From Halichondria panicea (lineage: Eukaryota; Porifera; Demospongiae; Suberitida; Halichondriidae), in the NCBI RefSeq assembly GCF_963675165.1, contig NC_087392.1, positions 2,929,001 to 2,993,000 on the forward strand: 64,000 bases of DNA, read 5' to 3'. Made by a program: the position numbers and the translations under genes. The stretch's first letter is position 1; each line of letters starts with the position of its first letter. Below, piece after piece: positions 34,874-47,617 of this stretch. The notes beneath the pieces were generated by a model, which saw only the letters and a program-made list of their open reading frames with translations, had not been told where the DNA came from and did no database searches.

Positions 34874-37322
34874 TCAGGCTAAAGGTTCGTCGTCATCGTC
34901 ATCATCAGTGAGCTGACTGAAAGAATACACCTCAGCTCTCTGCTTGCGTTTCTTAAAGTATATACCCACACAGAGGATGGCTATCACCATGACAACCACA
35001 CTGCCAAGCAAAAGTAGGGACACAGACACAGCAATGGCAGTCACTGGTAGAGAGGGCTGATCAGTCACTGCAGTGCCTGAAATGTGGATGTAATATTTGA
35101 AGTAGTTTATGGCTTTGTTACTGTCTGAACTTCAACTCTATTATAAAAGCTAAACTTTACATGCTTTTATGCTGTTACTTTAGAGAATTAGTATTGTGCA
35201 TGTGATTGACATACGATATTCATAATAATATGTAAGGTTGTCAGGGTTGCAGCTGCTCCTATCAAGACTGATCCGAGTCATGGGAATTGGCGTGAAAGAA
35301 TATAATTTTTGAACAGTGAAAGTCATCTGTGGGTAACTGAAATGAATATGCAGTTCACAGCCTTATCACATATTTAGTACCTGAAAATCCATAGAGTAAT
35401 TGTGATTAACGAATACAACGTCAACAGTATAGTTAATACTGCCCTCTGAGAAACTTCTGGTCTCGTTTCGATCAAAGAAATCTTTCTCTGCAACGTTATT
35501 GTCTGACCCTGTGAAAGCTACGGCTTCTTGGCACGGAAGAAACAAAAAGGTGATAGGTGAATCAGCAGCTTGAGCAAATATACAGTTAATTGACGAGCAG
35601 TTCTGGTCAGTGGTGCATGTTACTGACAACTGTTGTTGCAATGCTGGTGAAAACTTAAAGTTGGAAGCCACTTTGTCCATAGACTGACACATGCACGAGT
35701 GGGGGTCGAGGGGGAATTCAATGTTAGGAATAATCACAACAGCTATATCACCCTCGAAAATGCCTGTTACCTGCAGTATGAGAAAAGGCAGTGATGTAAG
35801 CACTGTTATAGGGTTTGGTATCGTTATGAATTATGTACGTGCACTGTTTCGACATTGTCTAGCTAGTAACCAGTGAAGATTGCTAACTCACACTTATGTT
35901 GAGATGTGTAGTATTCCTATTAGTATAAATACTAAAATCTCCTTCGCTATGGTACGTTGGCTCGGGTCCACCGACAAAGTAAGTAGCTCTGAGCAGAAAA
36001 TTCGACGAATCACTTGTACTGATCGATAGATCCACTCTTAGTGGGTCCGAACACTTGTCAATCACCATGACAGCATTAGCGAAGTGGTTGGAGCACTTAA
36101 GTTCAGAACAGTTGCTCAATGGCTGACAGACGGATGGAAGAGCAATGTGGGGGCAGGACGAGAGATCAGGTGGTGTTGTCACTCTAGGGGTGGTTGGGTG
36201 TGTACCAGGTAGTGTTGTCCCCCCTCCAGGGGTGGTTGGGTGTGTGTCAGGTAGTGTTGTCACTCCAGGCCCTCCTGTTCCTCCCTCTGTGGTACAAATG
36301 CTGACTAGTGTGCTGGAGCCAGGGTAGTAGACCAAGTCATTACCACAGTTGCTACGATCAAGTAACACTTGAGTTGGCTGAAACAGAGTAACTTGGATGC
36401 CAAACGTTAACGAGGTCACTGAAGCCTGCATGTAAAGGTTTGTGTATAAACATGCACTTGTGTAGGAGTGCACATTCCTGTTAGGAATTCAAGGACATGT
36501 GATTAATATGTTTGTACAAACACAACTAAACAAATGCACATATAATTTATTGCAATCCCAAACTTACGCTGAAATACAGTGAGTAGTTGCTGTTGTTAAG
36601 GTCCATATGCACAGTAAACGGGTACTGTCCCTCCACAAAATTCCTATCCTCAGTCTGATTGAATAAAGCATTCTCACTACCCCCTGTTGTCGGGTTAGCA
36701 CCAGACATTAATATTGTCTCTGCACAGGGATCAAAAGTGAAAATAATTGGCTGATCAGAATTGTCTTGGAATGTGCATCGTACAGAAGAGCATGCCTCGT
36801 CTCGAGTGCAGTTGTAGCTCAAAGTTTGAATTGGCAGCTGGAACTGAAAATTGTTGGCAACAGTTTCCATCGACTGACACATGCACAAATGTGGTGTGAG
36901 AGGCAGGGTAACGGATGGAATTATTATAACAGCAATGTCTACTTGATAGACACCCGTCGCCTGTAGAGTGACACAGTTGCATAACAAGGCAGTAGCTAGA
37001 AACATGAAGATAATGCCTACCATAAATGTAAGGTGAGTGGTGTTTCTGCTGTACGTTGCTGTTATCTGCAGACCCCCAACATTGTTACATGTTGATATAA
37101 CATCAGCACCTCCGACAAGATACTCCTGAGTCAATGGACTCTCTGTACTCACTACCAGAGAGAGGGACAGAGGGTCAGAACATTGCGTGATGGTGAGTTG
37201 ACTTGAGGTAGCAGGGAAGGTACCACTGCAGGTGAGACGAGAATCAGAGCAGTTGTAATTGCACCCGGATGGGATATGAGAAGAGGTGGGGCACTGACTG
37301 AGTGCACAGCAAAACAGAGCAA
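34874..37322 (-). CDS. Cys-rich module membrane protein A (5' exon unresolved)
   Basis: The model is complement(join(34874..35076, 35215..35326, 35381..35770, 35892..36425, 36568..36960, 37021..>37322)), about 644 aa. I do not recognise the family. It has four extracellular modules in two alternating pairs. Each module has a Cys trio (CTTDQNCSSINC, CTRDEACSSVRC, CQPLSNCSELKC, CNYNCSDSRLTC), then a P-C or C-S-D-P-L stretch, then N-x-T sites and a beta-like end. Modules are joined by strands such as DIAVVIIPNIEFPLDPHSC. A Thr/Pro-rich linker (TTLPDTHPTTPGGG) lies between the pairs. One membrane segment (AVSVSLLLLGSVVVMVIAIL) and the tail KKRKQRAEVYSFSQLTDDDD end the protein. Exon 1 must end in phase 1; 37440-37520 has a signal-like VVHALSCILLA but no ATG, so the start is open. 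Confidence 0.75.
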
Positions 37323-38078
37323 CTATAGAAGAGAGGGGATAATTAATAATCTATGTTTGTTTTACTATCAGAGTTGTGATTATGATGTAGGTATATTGTA
37401 TAAGAAGAGTTCATTGTATCTACACCCAATAATACTGTAAAGTACCCGTTAACCAGCAAGCAATATGCAAGATAATGCGTGAACTACGGCTCTGAAGCTG
37501 ATGTGAGGGTCACGTTAATCTACAATTTGGTAGATGGCACAGCAGGGTCGCTATAGCCGCTTATATGCCCCATACTACACACACTAGTTACATTCCACTT
37601 TATACCAAAATTTTGTGCTCATATATACAGGACTAGACTGTATCTGACCGCGAAAGTGTTATTTATAGCAGATACATCTTTATAGGGAACAAATATTTCG
37701 GATCAATGCTCAGTACAGTGCACCCTGAAGGAGTGACTCAGGCTAGATTTCAAGCTCAAGCTAGCTAGCTTCAATGTCAAACCGACTCGTAGATCACAGC
37801 TGTTTTATATGTTTCCTAGCTTTAGACTCTAGAAAAAATATCTAGACATGTAAAAACTTACAACCTACCAAAAAAGATAAAGATTTTCATCTCCTCCTAG
37901 ATCCTCTGTTCCACAAAGGCAGTGCTGAGTTCGAGTAGAAGCTGATCGATCAATGTGTATTTGTTTATTGTAAAGATTGTCACAGTAAAAAATTAAAGTC
38001 TCCTGGCCGATTTTTATTTGATAGAACGGAAGGAGTTCAGAAAGTACACCATAATGTGTAGATCGATCATGTAAACAC

Positions 38079-40766
38079 ATGAACATGCAGGAATCACAAG
38101 ACTTTAAGCCAGTAGGCAGAAGAGGAGTATGTTCTTTTGTTCATAATAGCTCATTTTACTTGTACGGTGGTGCCTTATCAATACCTGGTCTTTCAGCATT
38201 CAGGCAAACACCTCATGTGGACATAGAGATGTTGGACATGCACAGTGGACTGTGGTCTTCAGTAGAAACAGAAGTGCTTCATTCTCTACCCCAATTTACA
38301 TCTGGGGCATGCTGTGCTGTGCTCAATGACAACCTCTACATATTTGGTGGTTGGTTGGCTGGATTACGTAATGCTCATATTCACGAGCTGGATTTAGAAA
38401 CGTTCTGTTGGAAAAAGCTCCCGATCAATAACCCTGAGAATGGTCCTATCTGTAAGGACAAGGCAGCGATGTTCGGCTATGGAGACGACATGATGGGGGT
38501 GTTTGGCGGTTATGGTTACCCCGAGAATGATGCGCATGCCCGATTAGAAGGAAGGGCAGCACAGTACCACCGGGACACTACTAATCCCTTTTTCTCTATC
38601 TATTGGACGAATGAGCTTCACCTGTTTCATGTTGGGAAATGTACGTTAAGCAGATTAGGGGTCCATCTTCGGTTAACAGTGAAAAGGGGAATTTTCCGAA
38701 AATCTTTATGGCATAAGCACTTTCCTTTTGTAGTGAGGTATAGACTAGTCTCTGCACATGCACATAGACTCTACAAATGGACCTTTGTCCTATTTGTGAA
38801 TTCGTTCTAATTTTTTGTAGCCTACTATAATAACTCGCCTAAACATTGTGTTTTCTGAATAAGGCGATACTGACGTTTTGCAACCCTATACATTATGTCA
38901 GGAGTGCATGAATGTACATCTTGGGCATGCTGTGCTGTGCTATTCATGCGCTCCTGATAATGTACATAACAAACGAATCATTATGGGTGAAATGTCTATA
39001 ATTATGTCGTATATTTAGAGGTCACCTTAATTAGAATAATGTGTAAGTACGATAGCCTAGCTGTGGCCATGCAATTAACGTTTCTACCTCGAAATTTAAG
39101 ATATATTATAGCTCTCTTTGTCTCACCACACAGCAGAATGGATTGTTCCTGTTGTCACGGGGATCCCACCACCTCCCTGTGCAGCCTTCTCTATCACTAG
39201 AGTTGACCCCCACAGATTGGTTATCTTTGGGGGAAAACAAGTGAATAGTAGAGTCAATGAAATCCATATACTGAATTTGGACACCTGGGTATGTGGTTGT
39301 ATAAAGCCTGCCTCTAGAGAAAGCAGTAATTAGGAGCGGATGTGGGCATGGGGACAAGGCTAATGGTTGTATAATTATGATTAAGATTAATGATTTCTTA
39401 GTGCATGTACCTTAACTATGCATTTTATTTAACACTCGTCTTGTATGAATAATGTCATTGTTCATTGTTTTTCACATGTGCCGGTTACTATCAGCATACT
39501 TTCCAAATACAGCATTGGAGTGGTGTTAACCTTCCCTCGAGGCCCGAGGAACCATGGCCTGTTGGGAGGTCCTTCCATACAGCCTGTAGTCTGTTTGACC
39601 CGTCTGCAATCACACCACCTTACCCACCATGTGGTACAGTATTTGAGTGGCTCCCTTGTCCCACTCCTGACCTTGCACCATGTGAGCCTGCTGTCACCGT
39701 TGACCCGAAGGTAATTGTCTTGTGGGGTATGAGCAATGATGCTGACCCTATCGATGATGCATGGGAGCTCAATGTCAACACCCTGACTTGGAAGCAGGTC
39801 CACTTGCCAGAGGGTGCTGGACCAAAACGAGCCTGGCACACTGCGTCCGCCTACCATCCATCACCTTGTGAAACCCTGGTAGTGGTATTTGGTGGAACAT
39901 CTGAGAACATGTATGTAGTTCCAGACCAACAACTGACGAGCATTTCTAAGCCATCACTGCTTCACTTTGGTTAGTTCTCAAAACTTTTATTGCTATAATT
40001 ATTGACCTTACGAAATCACTATTAATTTTGCATTGTAACAACTGAAGAGCATTTCTAAGCTGTCAGTGCTTCTCTGCGGTTAGTTCTCCTGATCCGTCTC
40101 ATTTTCAAGCCATAATTATGTATGTACCTTACGCAAGCACATTAATTACTAGTATGGCTATAGAGTGCAAATGATTAATAGCATAAGTAACAATGGGAAG
40201 GCTACTAATTGCAGGAGGCGTAGGCGAATGCTATTAACCTTTCCATGAGTGCTATTAATCCCTTATTCAATAAATAACCATACTATTGATTTCTAATTGT
40301 GTATGATGAAGTTCTCTGTAACATTTTTGGCCGTGGGGTTATTTGAAAACGATCTGGTCATTGACGTATATACAGTGTGCAATTACTGGACCGGATGTGA
40401 TATGGGATTAATTGTTGTACACTCCAGTCACTAATAGCACATCATACGTGATTATTGCATTACCGAAACATTGCTCATGCATCCTCAGCCCTTTTTTTTT
40501 ATCTTTACCGTAGCTATAATTGTGTACATGTTATAAACTGATCGAAGCCACGCTCTATCCCTTCAAATTATTAACACTGCATGTAGTAATAATTTTATTC
40601 ACCCCCTCCAGGTGTTCATCGCCTCTTTGAGCTCTGCCTTCAGTACATTATCGAAGACAAAATCCTCATGTCCCATCATGACCATCTCCCCATACCTGCA
40701 CACCTGCAGCAGCAGATACGAGAGCAAGTGACCAGCAACCAACAGTTGTCCATTACCAGACTGTAA
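38079..40766 (+). CDS. KLHDC2: Kelch protein KLHDC2-like, CUL2 substrate receptor
   Basis: The model is join(38079..38640, 39134..39288, 39513..39969, 40612..40766), 442 aa (human KLHDC2 406). Kelch repeats are recognised by G-G doublets and aromatic positions: FYLYGGALS, LYIFGGWLAG, MGVFGGYGYPEND, LVIFGGKQVNSRVNEIHIL, NLDTWHWSG, PVGRSFHTA, WGMSNDADPIDDAWELNV, KRAWHTASAY, VVVFGGTSEN. KDKAAMFGY and LNLDTW match KLHDC1/2. KLHDC2 binds C-terminal Gly-Gly degrons and joins CUL2 through its C-terminus; the end LPIPAHLQQQIREQV aligns with the human NCLPKHLLHSVNQRF. The Arg of FGGRYRDAR is kept in NSR, while the Arg after GG is Lys. It sits between two members of the Cys-rich family. Confidence 0.85.
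38641..39133 (+). other. KLHDC2 intron 1 with hairpin containing copied exon sequence
   Basis: Arms at 38891-38912 and 38942-38963 (cattatgtcaggagtgcatg and its inverse) enclose 27 bp at 38915-38941 that repeat KLHDC2 exon 1 positions 38297-38323 with one mismatch. Confidence 0.65.
39931..40150 (+). repeat. Tandem duplication of KLHDC2 exon 3 end and donor
   Basis: Positions 39931-40035 and about 40040-40150 share gagcatttctaagc, tgctt, ggttagttct and ttac-g-aa-cact-ttaatt in order. The second copy is a pseudo-exon end inside intron 3. Confidence 0.65.
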
Positions 40767-40885
40767 CATTCATACGTACAGCATACGTGCAATATTATGT
40801 TTGTTTTTTTATAAATCTATATTATACAAAACAATGAAATGTGAATGAATGTTATTATACGCAATGCGTATATTTGGCTACTAAG

Positions 40886-43800
40886 TTATAAATCATTATC
40901 ATCATCATCATCATCATTGTCTGTGTTGAATGTCATCCGCTGAAAATGGTACTCTCTACGAACACGTTTGTGACGCCGGATTGCCATCACTATGGCTACC
41001 AACATCACGATACCTCCAATAGACACCAGGAGAATTGTCACAGGCACGGCCACAGCTATCGTTATTGACTGACTGGATCCTGATATGAAAATACCAGATA
41101 TGAAATATAATGGTAGTAGTACAATACACTGGTCTGCTGGAATAGAAGCTAGTACATGCATGACCTGTATACAAATTTGCTAGAGCACTTGAGAATTTAC
41201 TAGGCTTATGGACCCTGTATTGCACAAAACTGATCAGCTATAGTTCTGACAGCTATTAATTGCTTAGACGCTACCTAGATCAACCTTTGGATATGTAGAA
41301 ATCCTGGGGGAGCATGCCCCCAGGTAGGTCCTGGCAAATTATGCTCTTTTCCCCGCCTATTATGCTTTTGAGCACTGCCCCAAATTCAGCCTTATTATGC
41401 TTGTCGAAAGAACCTATTAATGCTCCACATTGACGTCATAAATATAATATTTTTTCAGCTGTAGTAACAAGTATTGTGCATCAGCTATAACTGAAGATTC
41501 AACATAATGATTCTAAAAGAAAAAAAAACACAGGTTCAGCAGCAGCAGCTAGAGGACCGTTGTATTTTAACTGACCAAATTCAAATTTTTAACCCTATTA
41601 TACCAGCAATAATTTATGACCTAATTTATTATGCCCCAAATTTAATTATGCCAGGGCCTACCCCCAGGTCCCTAGCTTATGGCAAGCTTCGCCCAACAGT
41701 AAGTTCTTATGCCAATCTGTTCAATCTTCTTGTGCCACTGGAAATGGACTCTAATTCCAACAAAACACTGTACAGCAAGTACTAGATTAGTGTTAAATAA
41801 TAGGGGTTATTGAACACGTACATGTACCAGTGTGTCAACATTATAATGGGGGATGGGGAATCTTTTCCAACAAGGGGATTTACTGCTTTTCTCAAGGGAT
41901 GAATTGTTTGAGGTTACGACCGCACACCAGGTACATATAAATGATTTGTCAAACAAAACACGTACCTGAGGGAAGCTTGGATGGTGAGACCATAGTGGAT
42001 GTGTTCCTAGTGGTTGTGACGATAACAGCCGTGTAAAACGTTCCCATAGGTGGACGGGAAGAAGATTGAGATGAGCTAGCCAGCTGTTGCAGTGATTCAC
42101 ATGTTTCGCTCGCTCTTGGTGTGGGCGATGGCATACGTAGCGGAGTAAACGTACGGGTAGTAGTGGGTTGTGTGGGTGTGACAGCGCGAGGGCATTGCGC
42201 TCTGTTAAGAGGAATTGTTGTTTCAGGAATGATTGTAACGGGGGCAGTTCCTGCAACTACAGAAACAGTAACCTGCAGGTACAAGATGAGCAGATCAGTA
42301 CAGATACACATGCAGTGACTGGCTTACATTTATAGAAATCGAATCTTCATTTGGGGATTGCATAAGGTTGATGTTTAAAGTGCCAAGTCCAAAGTTTTCT
42401 TTACGAGACTTAGTAAGTGTTTCATTGTAAATAACTTCCCCAAGTGCATTCCTTTGAACCACATTCACAGCTGGTGGGTTATGACAAGGCTCCACAGTAA
42501 CATCAAACGAGCCAGTAACACCACCAGGAAGTTCACAGTGAAGTCCAGAGCATTGGACATTGGTGACACACAATTGAGATGAGCTAGCCAGCTGTTGCAG
42601 TGAATCACATGTTTCGCTCACTCTTGGTGTGGGCGATGGCATACGTAGCGGAGTAAACGTACGGGTAGTAGTGGGTGTGACAGCGTGAGGGCATTGCGCT
42701 CTGTTAAGAGGAATTGTTGTTTCAGGAATGATTGTAACGGGGGCAGTTCCTGCAACTACAGAAACAGTAACCTGCAGGTACAAGATGAGCAGATCAGTAC
42801 AGATACACATGTAGTGACTGGCTTACATTTATAGAAATCGAATCTTCATTTGGGGATTGCATAAGGTTGATGTTTAAAGTGCCAAGTCCAAAGTTTTCTT
42901 TACGAGACTTAGTAAGTGTTTCATTGTAAATGACTTCCCCAAGTGCATTCCTTTGAACCACATTCACAGCTGGTGGGTTATGACAAGGCTCCACAGTAAC
43001 ATCAAACGAGCCAGTAACACCACCAGGAAGTTCACAGTGAAGTCCAGAGCATTGGACATTGGTGACACACAATTGAGATGAGCTAGCCAGCTGTTGCAGT
43101 GAATCACATGTTTCGCTCACTCTTGGTGTGGGCGATGGCATACGTAGCGGAGTAAACGTACGGGTAGTAGTGGGTGTGACAGCGTGAGGGCATTGCGCTC
43201 TGTTAAGAGGAATTGTTGTTTCAGGAATGATTGTAACGGGGGCAGTTCCTGCAACTACAGAAACAGTAACCTGCAGGTACAAGATGAGCAGATCAGTACA
43301 GATACACATGCAGTGACTGGCTTACGTTTATAGAAATCGAATCTTCATTTGGGGATTGCATAAGGTTGATGTTTAAAGTGCCAAGTCCAAAGTTTTCTTT
43401 ACGAGACTTAGTAAGTGTTTCATTGTAAATGACTTCCCCAAGTGCATTCCTTTGAACCACATTCACAGCTGGTGGGTTATGACAAGGCTCCACAGTAACG
43501 TCAAACGAGCCAGTAACACCACCAGGAAGTTCACAGTGAAGTCCAGAGCATTGGACATTGGTGATACACAATTGAGATGAGCTAGCCAGCTGTTGCAGTG
43601 AATCACATGTTTCGCTCACTCTTGGTGTGGGCGATGGCATACGTAGCGGAGTAAACGTATGGGTAGTAGTGGGTTGTGTGGGTGTGACAGCGTGAGGGCA
43701 CTGTGCTCTGTTAAGAGGAATTGTTGTTTCAGGAATGATTGTAACGGGGGCAATTCCTGCAACTACAGAAGCAGTAACCTGCAGATACAAGATGAGCAGA

Positions 43801-44268
43801 TCAGTACAGATACACATGCAGTGACTGGCTTACACTTATAGAAATCGAGTCTTCATTTGGGGATTGCATAATGTTGATGTTTAAAGTGCCAAGTCCAAAG
43901 CTTTCTTGACGAGACTTAGTAAGTGTTTCATTCACTATAACTATCCCAGATGCATCCTTGCCAACAACATGTACAGCTGGTGGGTTATGACATGGTTCAA
44001 TACGAAAATCAACTGAGCCAATTCCAATCACCACACAGTTTAACCCAGTACACTGGTCACTAGTGGTACAGGTTCCAGAAGTTGCAGCCAACTGCTCCAG
44101 CGCTTGACAAGTGGGGTTGAACACAGGTGTGGGGTACAGTTCTGAAAGCATAAAATTGACAAAATAATTGACAATTGCTACAAGTAGTAAACAGCAAACA
44201 GTCGCTATACACACATCAAATCCAAGACAAGAGGCTTGGCCCTGTTTATGATTTGATATACATCTCAA
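40886..44268 (-). CDS. Cys-rich module membrane protein B, with amplified exons
   Basis: The model is complement(join(40886..41079, 41966..42272, 42328..42771, 42827..43270, 43326..43778, 43834..44268)), 758 aa. I do not recognise the family, but it shares the module of proteins A and C. Each full module has a strand segment (VTIIPETTIPLNRAQC), a Thr/Pro linker (TRTFTPLRMPSPTPR), CDSLQQLASSSQLC, CSGLHC, then VEPCHNPPAVNVV, YNETLTKSR and NEDSISIN. Three modules are nearly identical, a diverged one is N-terminal, and a truncated one precedes the membrane segment (ITIAVAVPVTILLVSIGGIV). The tail RRHKRVRREYHFQRM ends in poly-Asp. All four internal introns are 55 bp and phase 0. The start at 44268 gives an 18-residue lead before a hydrophobic core (VCIATVCCLLLVAIV); a separate signal exon is possible. 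Confidence 0.78.
42273..43833 (-). repeat. Three tandem 499-508 bp exon-intron units
   Basis: Units 42328-42826, 42827-43325 (499 bp each) and 43326-43833 (508 bp) each hold one 444- or 453-nt exon plus a 55-bp intron. The first two differ at only a few positions. The third has 9 extra bases, coding three more residues in the Thr/Pro linker. The left neighbour 41966-42327 shares the start of the unit up to the attgagatgagct junction and then diverges. Confidence 0.92.
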
Positions 44269-44360
44269 GCTTCATGCATACCGCAACACATGGTCTGGGG
44301 AGAAAACCATTAATTTGTGGCAGCTATAGGCCTTTTATAGGGGCATCAAAAATAATAGCA

Positions 44361-44594
44361 CAGTACAACCTCGATTACCTGGCCTTCTATTATCCGGAAC
44401 CTCGATTATTCGGCTTGGCAATTCTGAAAATGGGTGTGTCCCCATGGATACCATGGATACAGGCATGCACTGCTGTTTATCCATAAAGTGGGTGGATCAA
44501 GGTGTAGTTTATATACATTCAATTATCCGGCAAATTTTCAGTTACCCAGGCTACCCCTGGAACCAAGTGTCCAGATAATCGAGGTTCTAATGTA
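44361..44594. mobile_element. pogo/Tigger-like MITE, copy 2
   Basis: The left end cagtacaacctcgatta is inverse to the right end taatcgaggttctaatgta. Confidence 0.65.
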
Positions 44595-45560
44595 CCACTT
44601 AGGGTAACCATCCGTGGCGCCATACACAGTCTGAGAGAACCATCTGTTCTACCAGGGATACAAAAGAAAGAGGGATTGGAAACGAAAATGTTTGCATGAA
44701 ACACTCCGCATTATAGGGCGTGGCTAAAACTACAAAGGATTATATTTATAATCAGCATGCTCATTACCTGTCTTGATTGTTCTACAATGTGTTGTACATA
44801 GAAACAGTGAAATTGATCATTTTTAATGTTGATTTTTCTAAAAAGTAAAGAGAATTTAGCTCTAAAAAGTCGAATAAGCCATGCAGCCACTATCACTAAA
44901 CAAATAAATGCTATACAAGAAGGAATAGCCTTTACTATGAAGTTGTGGGAGGTCAAGGCCTTTGGTGTGTCTAAAAGTATACTAAAGCAGTTTAAAGGAC
45001 TATATATAATGCAAATTTTATGAACAGTACAGCTTATCTATAGCATGAAGCCATTCTATGTAGCACTTAGATACATAATAACCAAGTCAAGCAATGTCCT
45101 TCGCTGTTTTGATTTCACAGCAGGGACAGAGAAAAGTAGACATAGAGTAATTCAAGCTAAACTCAACAAAAATTGGAAACAGAGTAAAGACAACGGACTT
45201 AGAGCTTGTCAGTGGTATAAGCTTACTTCTCTCGAGTACCTCCCAGCCCCTGAGTGATCGCCAGTGGATAGGAGAGCTCGAAACCAGGGATACCAAACCA
45301 CAGCGCAGTCCTCCATGTAATTATTTGCAAGCGCGATTAATTACACAGAGTGCTTCACCGGATGTCAGTCCTTTTACACAGGGTGTGGGCGGTCATTTCC
45401 AATCTCTCTTTCTTTTGTATCCCTGGTTCTACAAGCATATATTTGATATCCTGTCTCATAAATATTCAGGAAAGCCATAATATTTAACTGACGAGAATGA
45501 AGGAAAAAGCATTCCAGAGCTGCCACATCTGTCAATTTTGGCATTAGAACAACATGAATA

Positions 45561-45743
45561 TCGTATTGCGGGTAATTTTCGTGGGGTAAAAAATTCGTTT
45601 ATCTGGAAAACGGTGGTTTTCGTGAGTAACAATTTCGTTCAGTCTCGTTGCCTGCACTGCATTCATACGTTCCGGTAAGCCACGCCTACGCTAAAATTTC
45701 GTGGAGGTCAGTTTTCCCCACAAAAATTACCCGCTATACAGTA
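45561..45743. mobile_element. MITE, 'tagcgggtaattttcg' family
   Basis: The left end tcgtattgcgggtaatttt is inverse to the right end aaaaattacccgctataca; the element is about 183 bp. Confidence 0.7.
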
Positions 45744-46896
45744 GCAGAGAGATTTTGCTAGAGGGGATTGTAACAATGGCATGCGAATGCCTGAACATTA
45801 TACAATGCTACCAAATCCCATGCACTAAAATGAGGAAGACAAAATTTGGCCCTTTGGGTGGACCAACAGTGGTTGTATAATAAAGAGGCGGCCTGCTAAC
45901 ACAACACACATGCTATGGAAACTTTGGGCTGTAACATTCTGGTTATAGAGTACCCCCAAAACAATCAATAGAAAATGTAAGCAAATGTAAGGAAGTGGCA
46001 TTCAGTTGTCCCCAACACAACTACAGTACCAGAGATTAAAGAGAGGGATTTGAAACTAGATCGCTTGAATACATACAGGACTTCATAGAGGGGGGGGGGG
46101 GGGCGCGGCACTCGCCCCCCCCTGGCAATTGTAAATTTTTGTATTGCTATTCATAACAACAACAATGATGAGTTATTTATGAAGCTACTTTAATTAAAAT
46201 ACGTCCACAATTTCTTCTAAGTCACTATCTAAGTCACAAGCACATGTATACAGAGAGAGTGAGAAAAGCTTGTGTTGCTCAGGCTATAGCTATGGCGCTT
46301 TTATCTGATGACTCATAGTATAGTACATGAGTCTAGTACCATTCAGTCCAGGCAATTGAAACTAAGGTAGTTCAATTTAATTTCTGCATTTTTTTTAAAT
46401 TTTATTCCACGATACTAAATAACCACACAGACACCACAGTTCCTAGGAATGTACCAGATGCGATCTAAACACATCCTGGGAGGGCATGCCCCCAGACCCC
46501 CCTAAATAGATAATCGCCTCGTCTCCCCCAATTTTTTTTCCCCCCTCAGTTAATTTTTTTTGTATGAAGGCCTGAGTAATAAACTTGGAAAATCGTTGTT
46601 GCCAAAATGGGAATGGTACGTTATCTTTACTACTGCAAGTTCTATGTGAAATATTTTGTGGGACTGCTGCTACATATAAAACTAGAGCACTAAAGTGCAA
46701 ACCCTCGGCTGGTGACGTGACATGATTATAAAGAAACCAGAAGAGTGATATAATGCAGTGCATGTAATAATAAATGTTATGTATGACTTATTAAACGGTC
46801 TAGCACAGCAACTCAGGAGCTAAACCAGACTGGAGGCATGCTGAAGCTTTGAGAACAGGGTTTTAGTGGTACATAGATAGATATATGCACTGTGGA

Positions 46897-47182
46897 CTAA
46901 AGTCTATTTGTGTTGAGTTTGACCTTCATAAAGTTGTCATAACTTTGTTATACTCATAACTTTGTTATACTTACTGAAATTCAAAGTTTCATATACCATT
47001 GGATTCCTTGTTAAAAAGCGCTTCTATCTATATGCTGTAGAGCTGGTAAAAGTTAGCATTTTCTACGTAGAAGTCCCAGGCATACTTGTCCAGCATGTGG
47101 ACCATGTGTAAAGCCATAATTGTAAAGCCATAATTGACCACATAGCTTCCGGGGTCGAACTCAACGCAAATAGACTTTAGGA
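46897..47182. mobile_element. MITE, 'aaagtctatttg' family, copy 2
   Basis: The left end actaaagtctatttgtgttg is inverse to the right end caacgcaaatagactttagg. The interior matches the DCAF6 intron copy in inverted orientation. Confidence 0.7.
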
Positions 47183-47617
47183 TCACAGCAAAGAAGCCTA
47201 GAGTCTCATGCAGAGAAGTATGGCTCCTGGAGTAGGATCCCAGAGTCAGCTAACAGAGACAAACCAGACACAATTCTAGCTTTCTATTGTATCGACCCTT
47301 TTCCACAAACACACAAAGCATTGGATTATGTTTCGAATAATAGCCGCATCCAACTAGGCTAATTATAATTATTGGCTTATGTTTCAAATAATAGCCGCGT
47401 TTAGATTTAGCTAGTACGCAAAAAGCTTCTTAGGTTTAGCTCGCCTTTTCTGCGAAACAAAGACTTCTTTGCAAAATCTGCCAAATTTTAAGCCTTAGTT
47501 TTAGTTTTAATGCTACAAGTTTCCCTACGTACAAATTGTGATGTCTAAATCACCAGGTAAGCCATACTGAGCAGTGACAGACACACACACAGACACACAG
47601 ACACACAGACTACTGTA

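Noticed and set aside
35215-35336. Acceptor at 35337 for gene A exon
   Set aside because: It gives a stop in the required frame; the acceptor 10 bp further in (exon from 35326) restores frame and aligns with the paralogous segment.
44826-45257. Two plus-strand ORFs of 65 and 70 aa in the intergenic region
   Set aside because: No recognisable domain, no splice partners and low-complexity composition; probably chance in repeat-rich DNA.
46086-46125. G-run followed by C-run as a possible regulatory hairpin or CRISPR-like feature
   Set aside because: Simple homopolymer runs; no repeat-spacer structure anywhere in the window.
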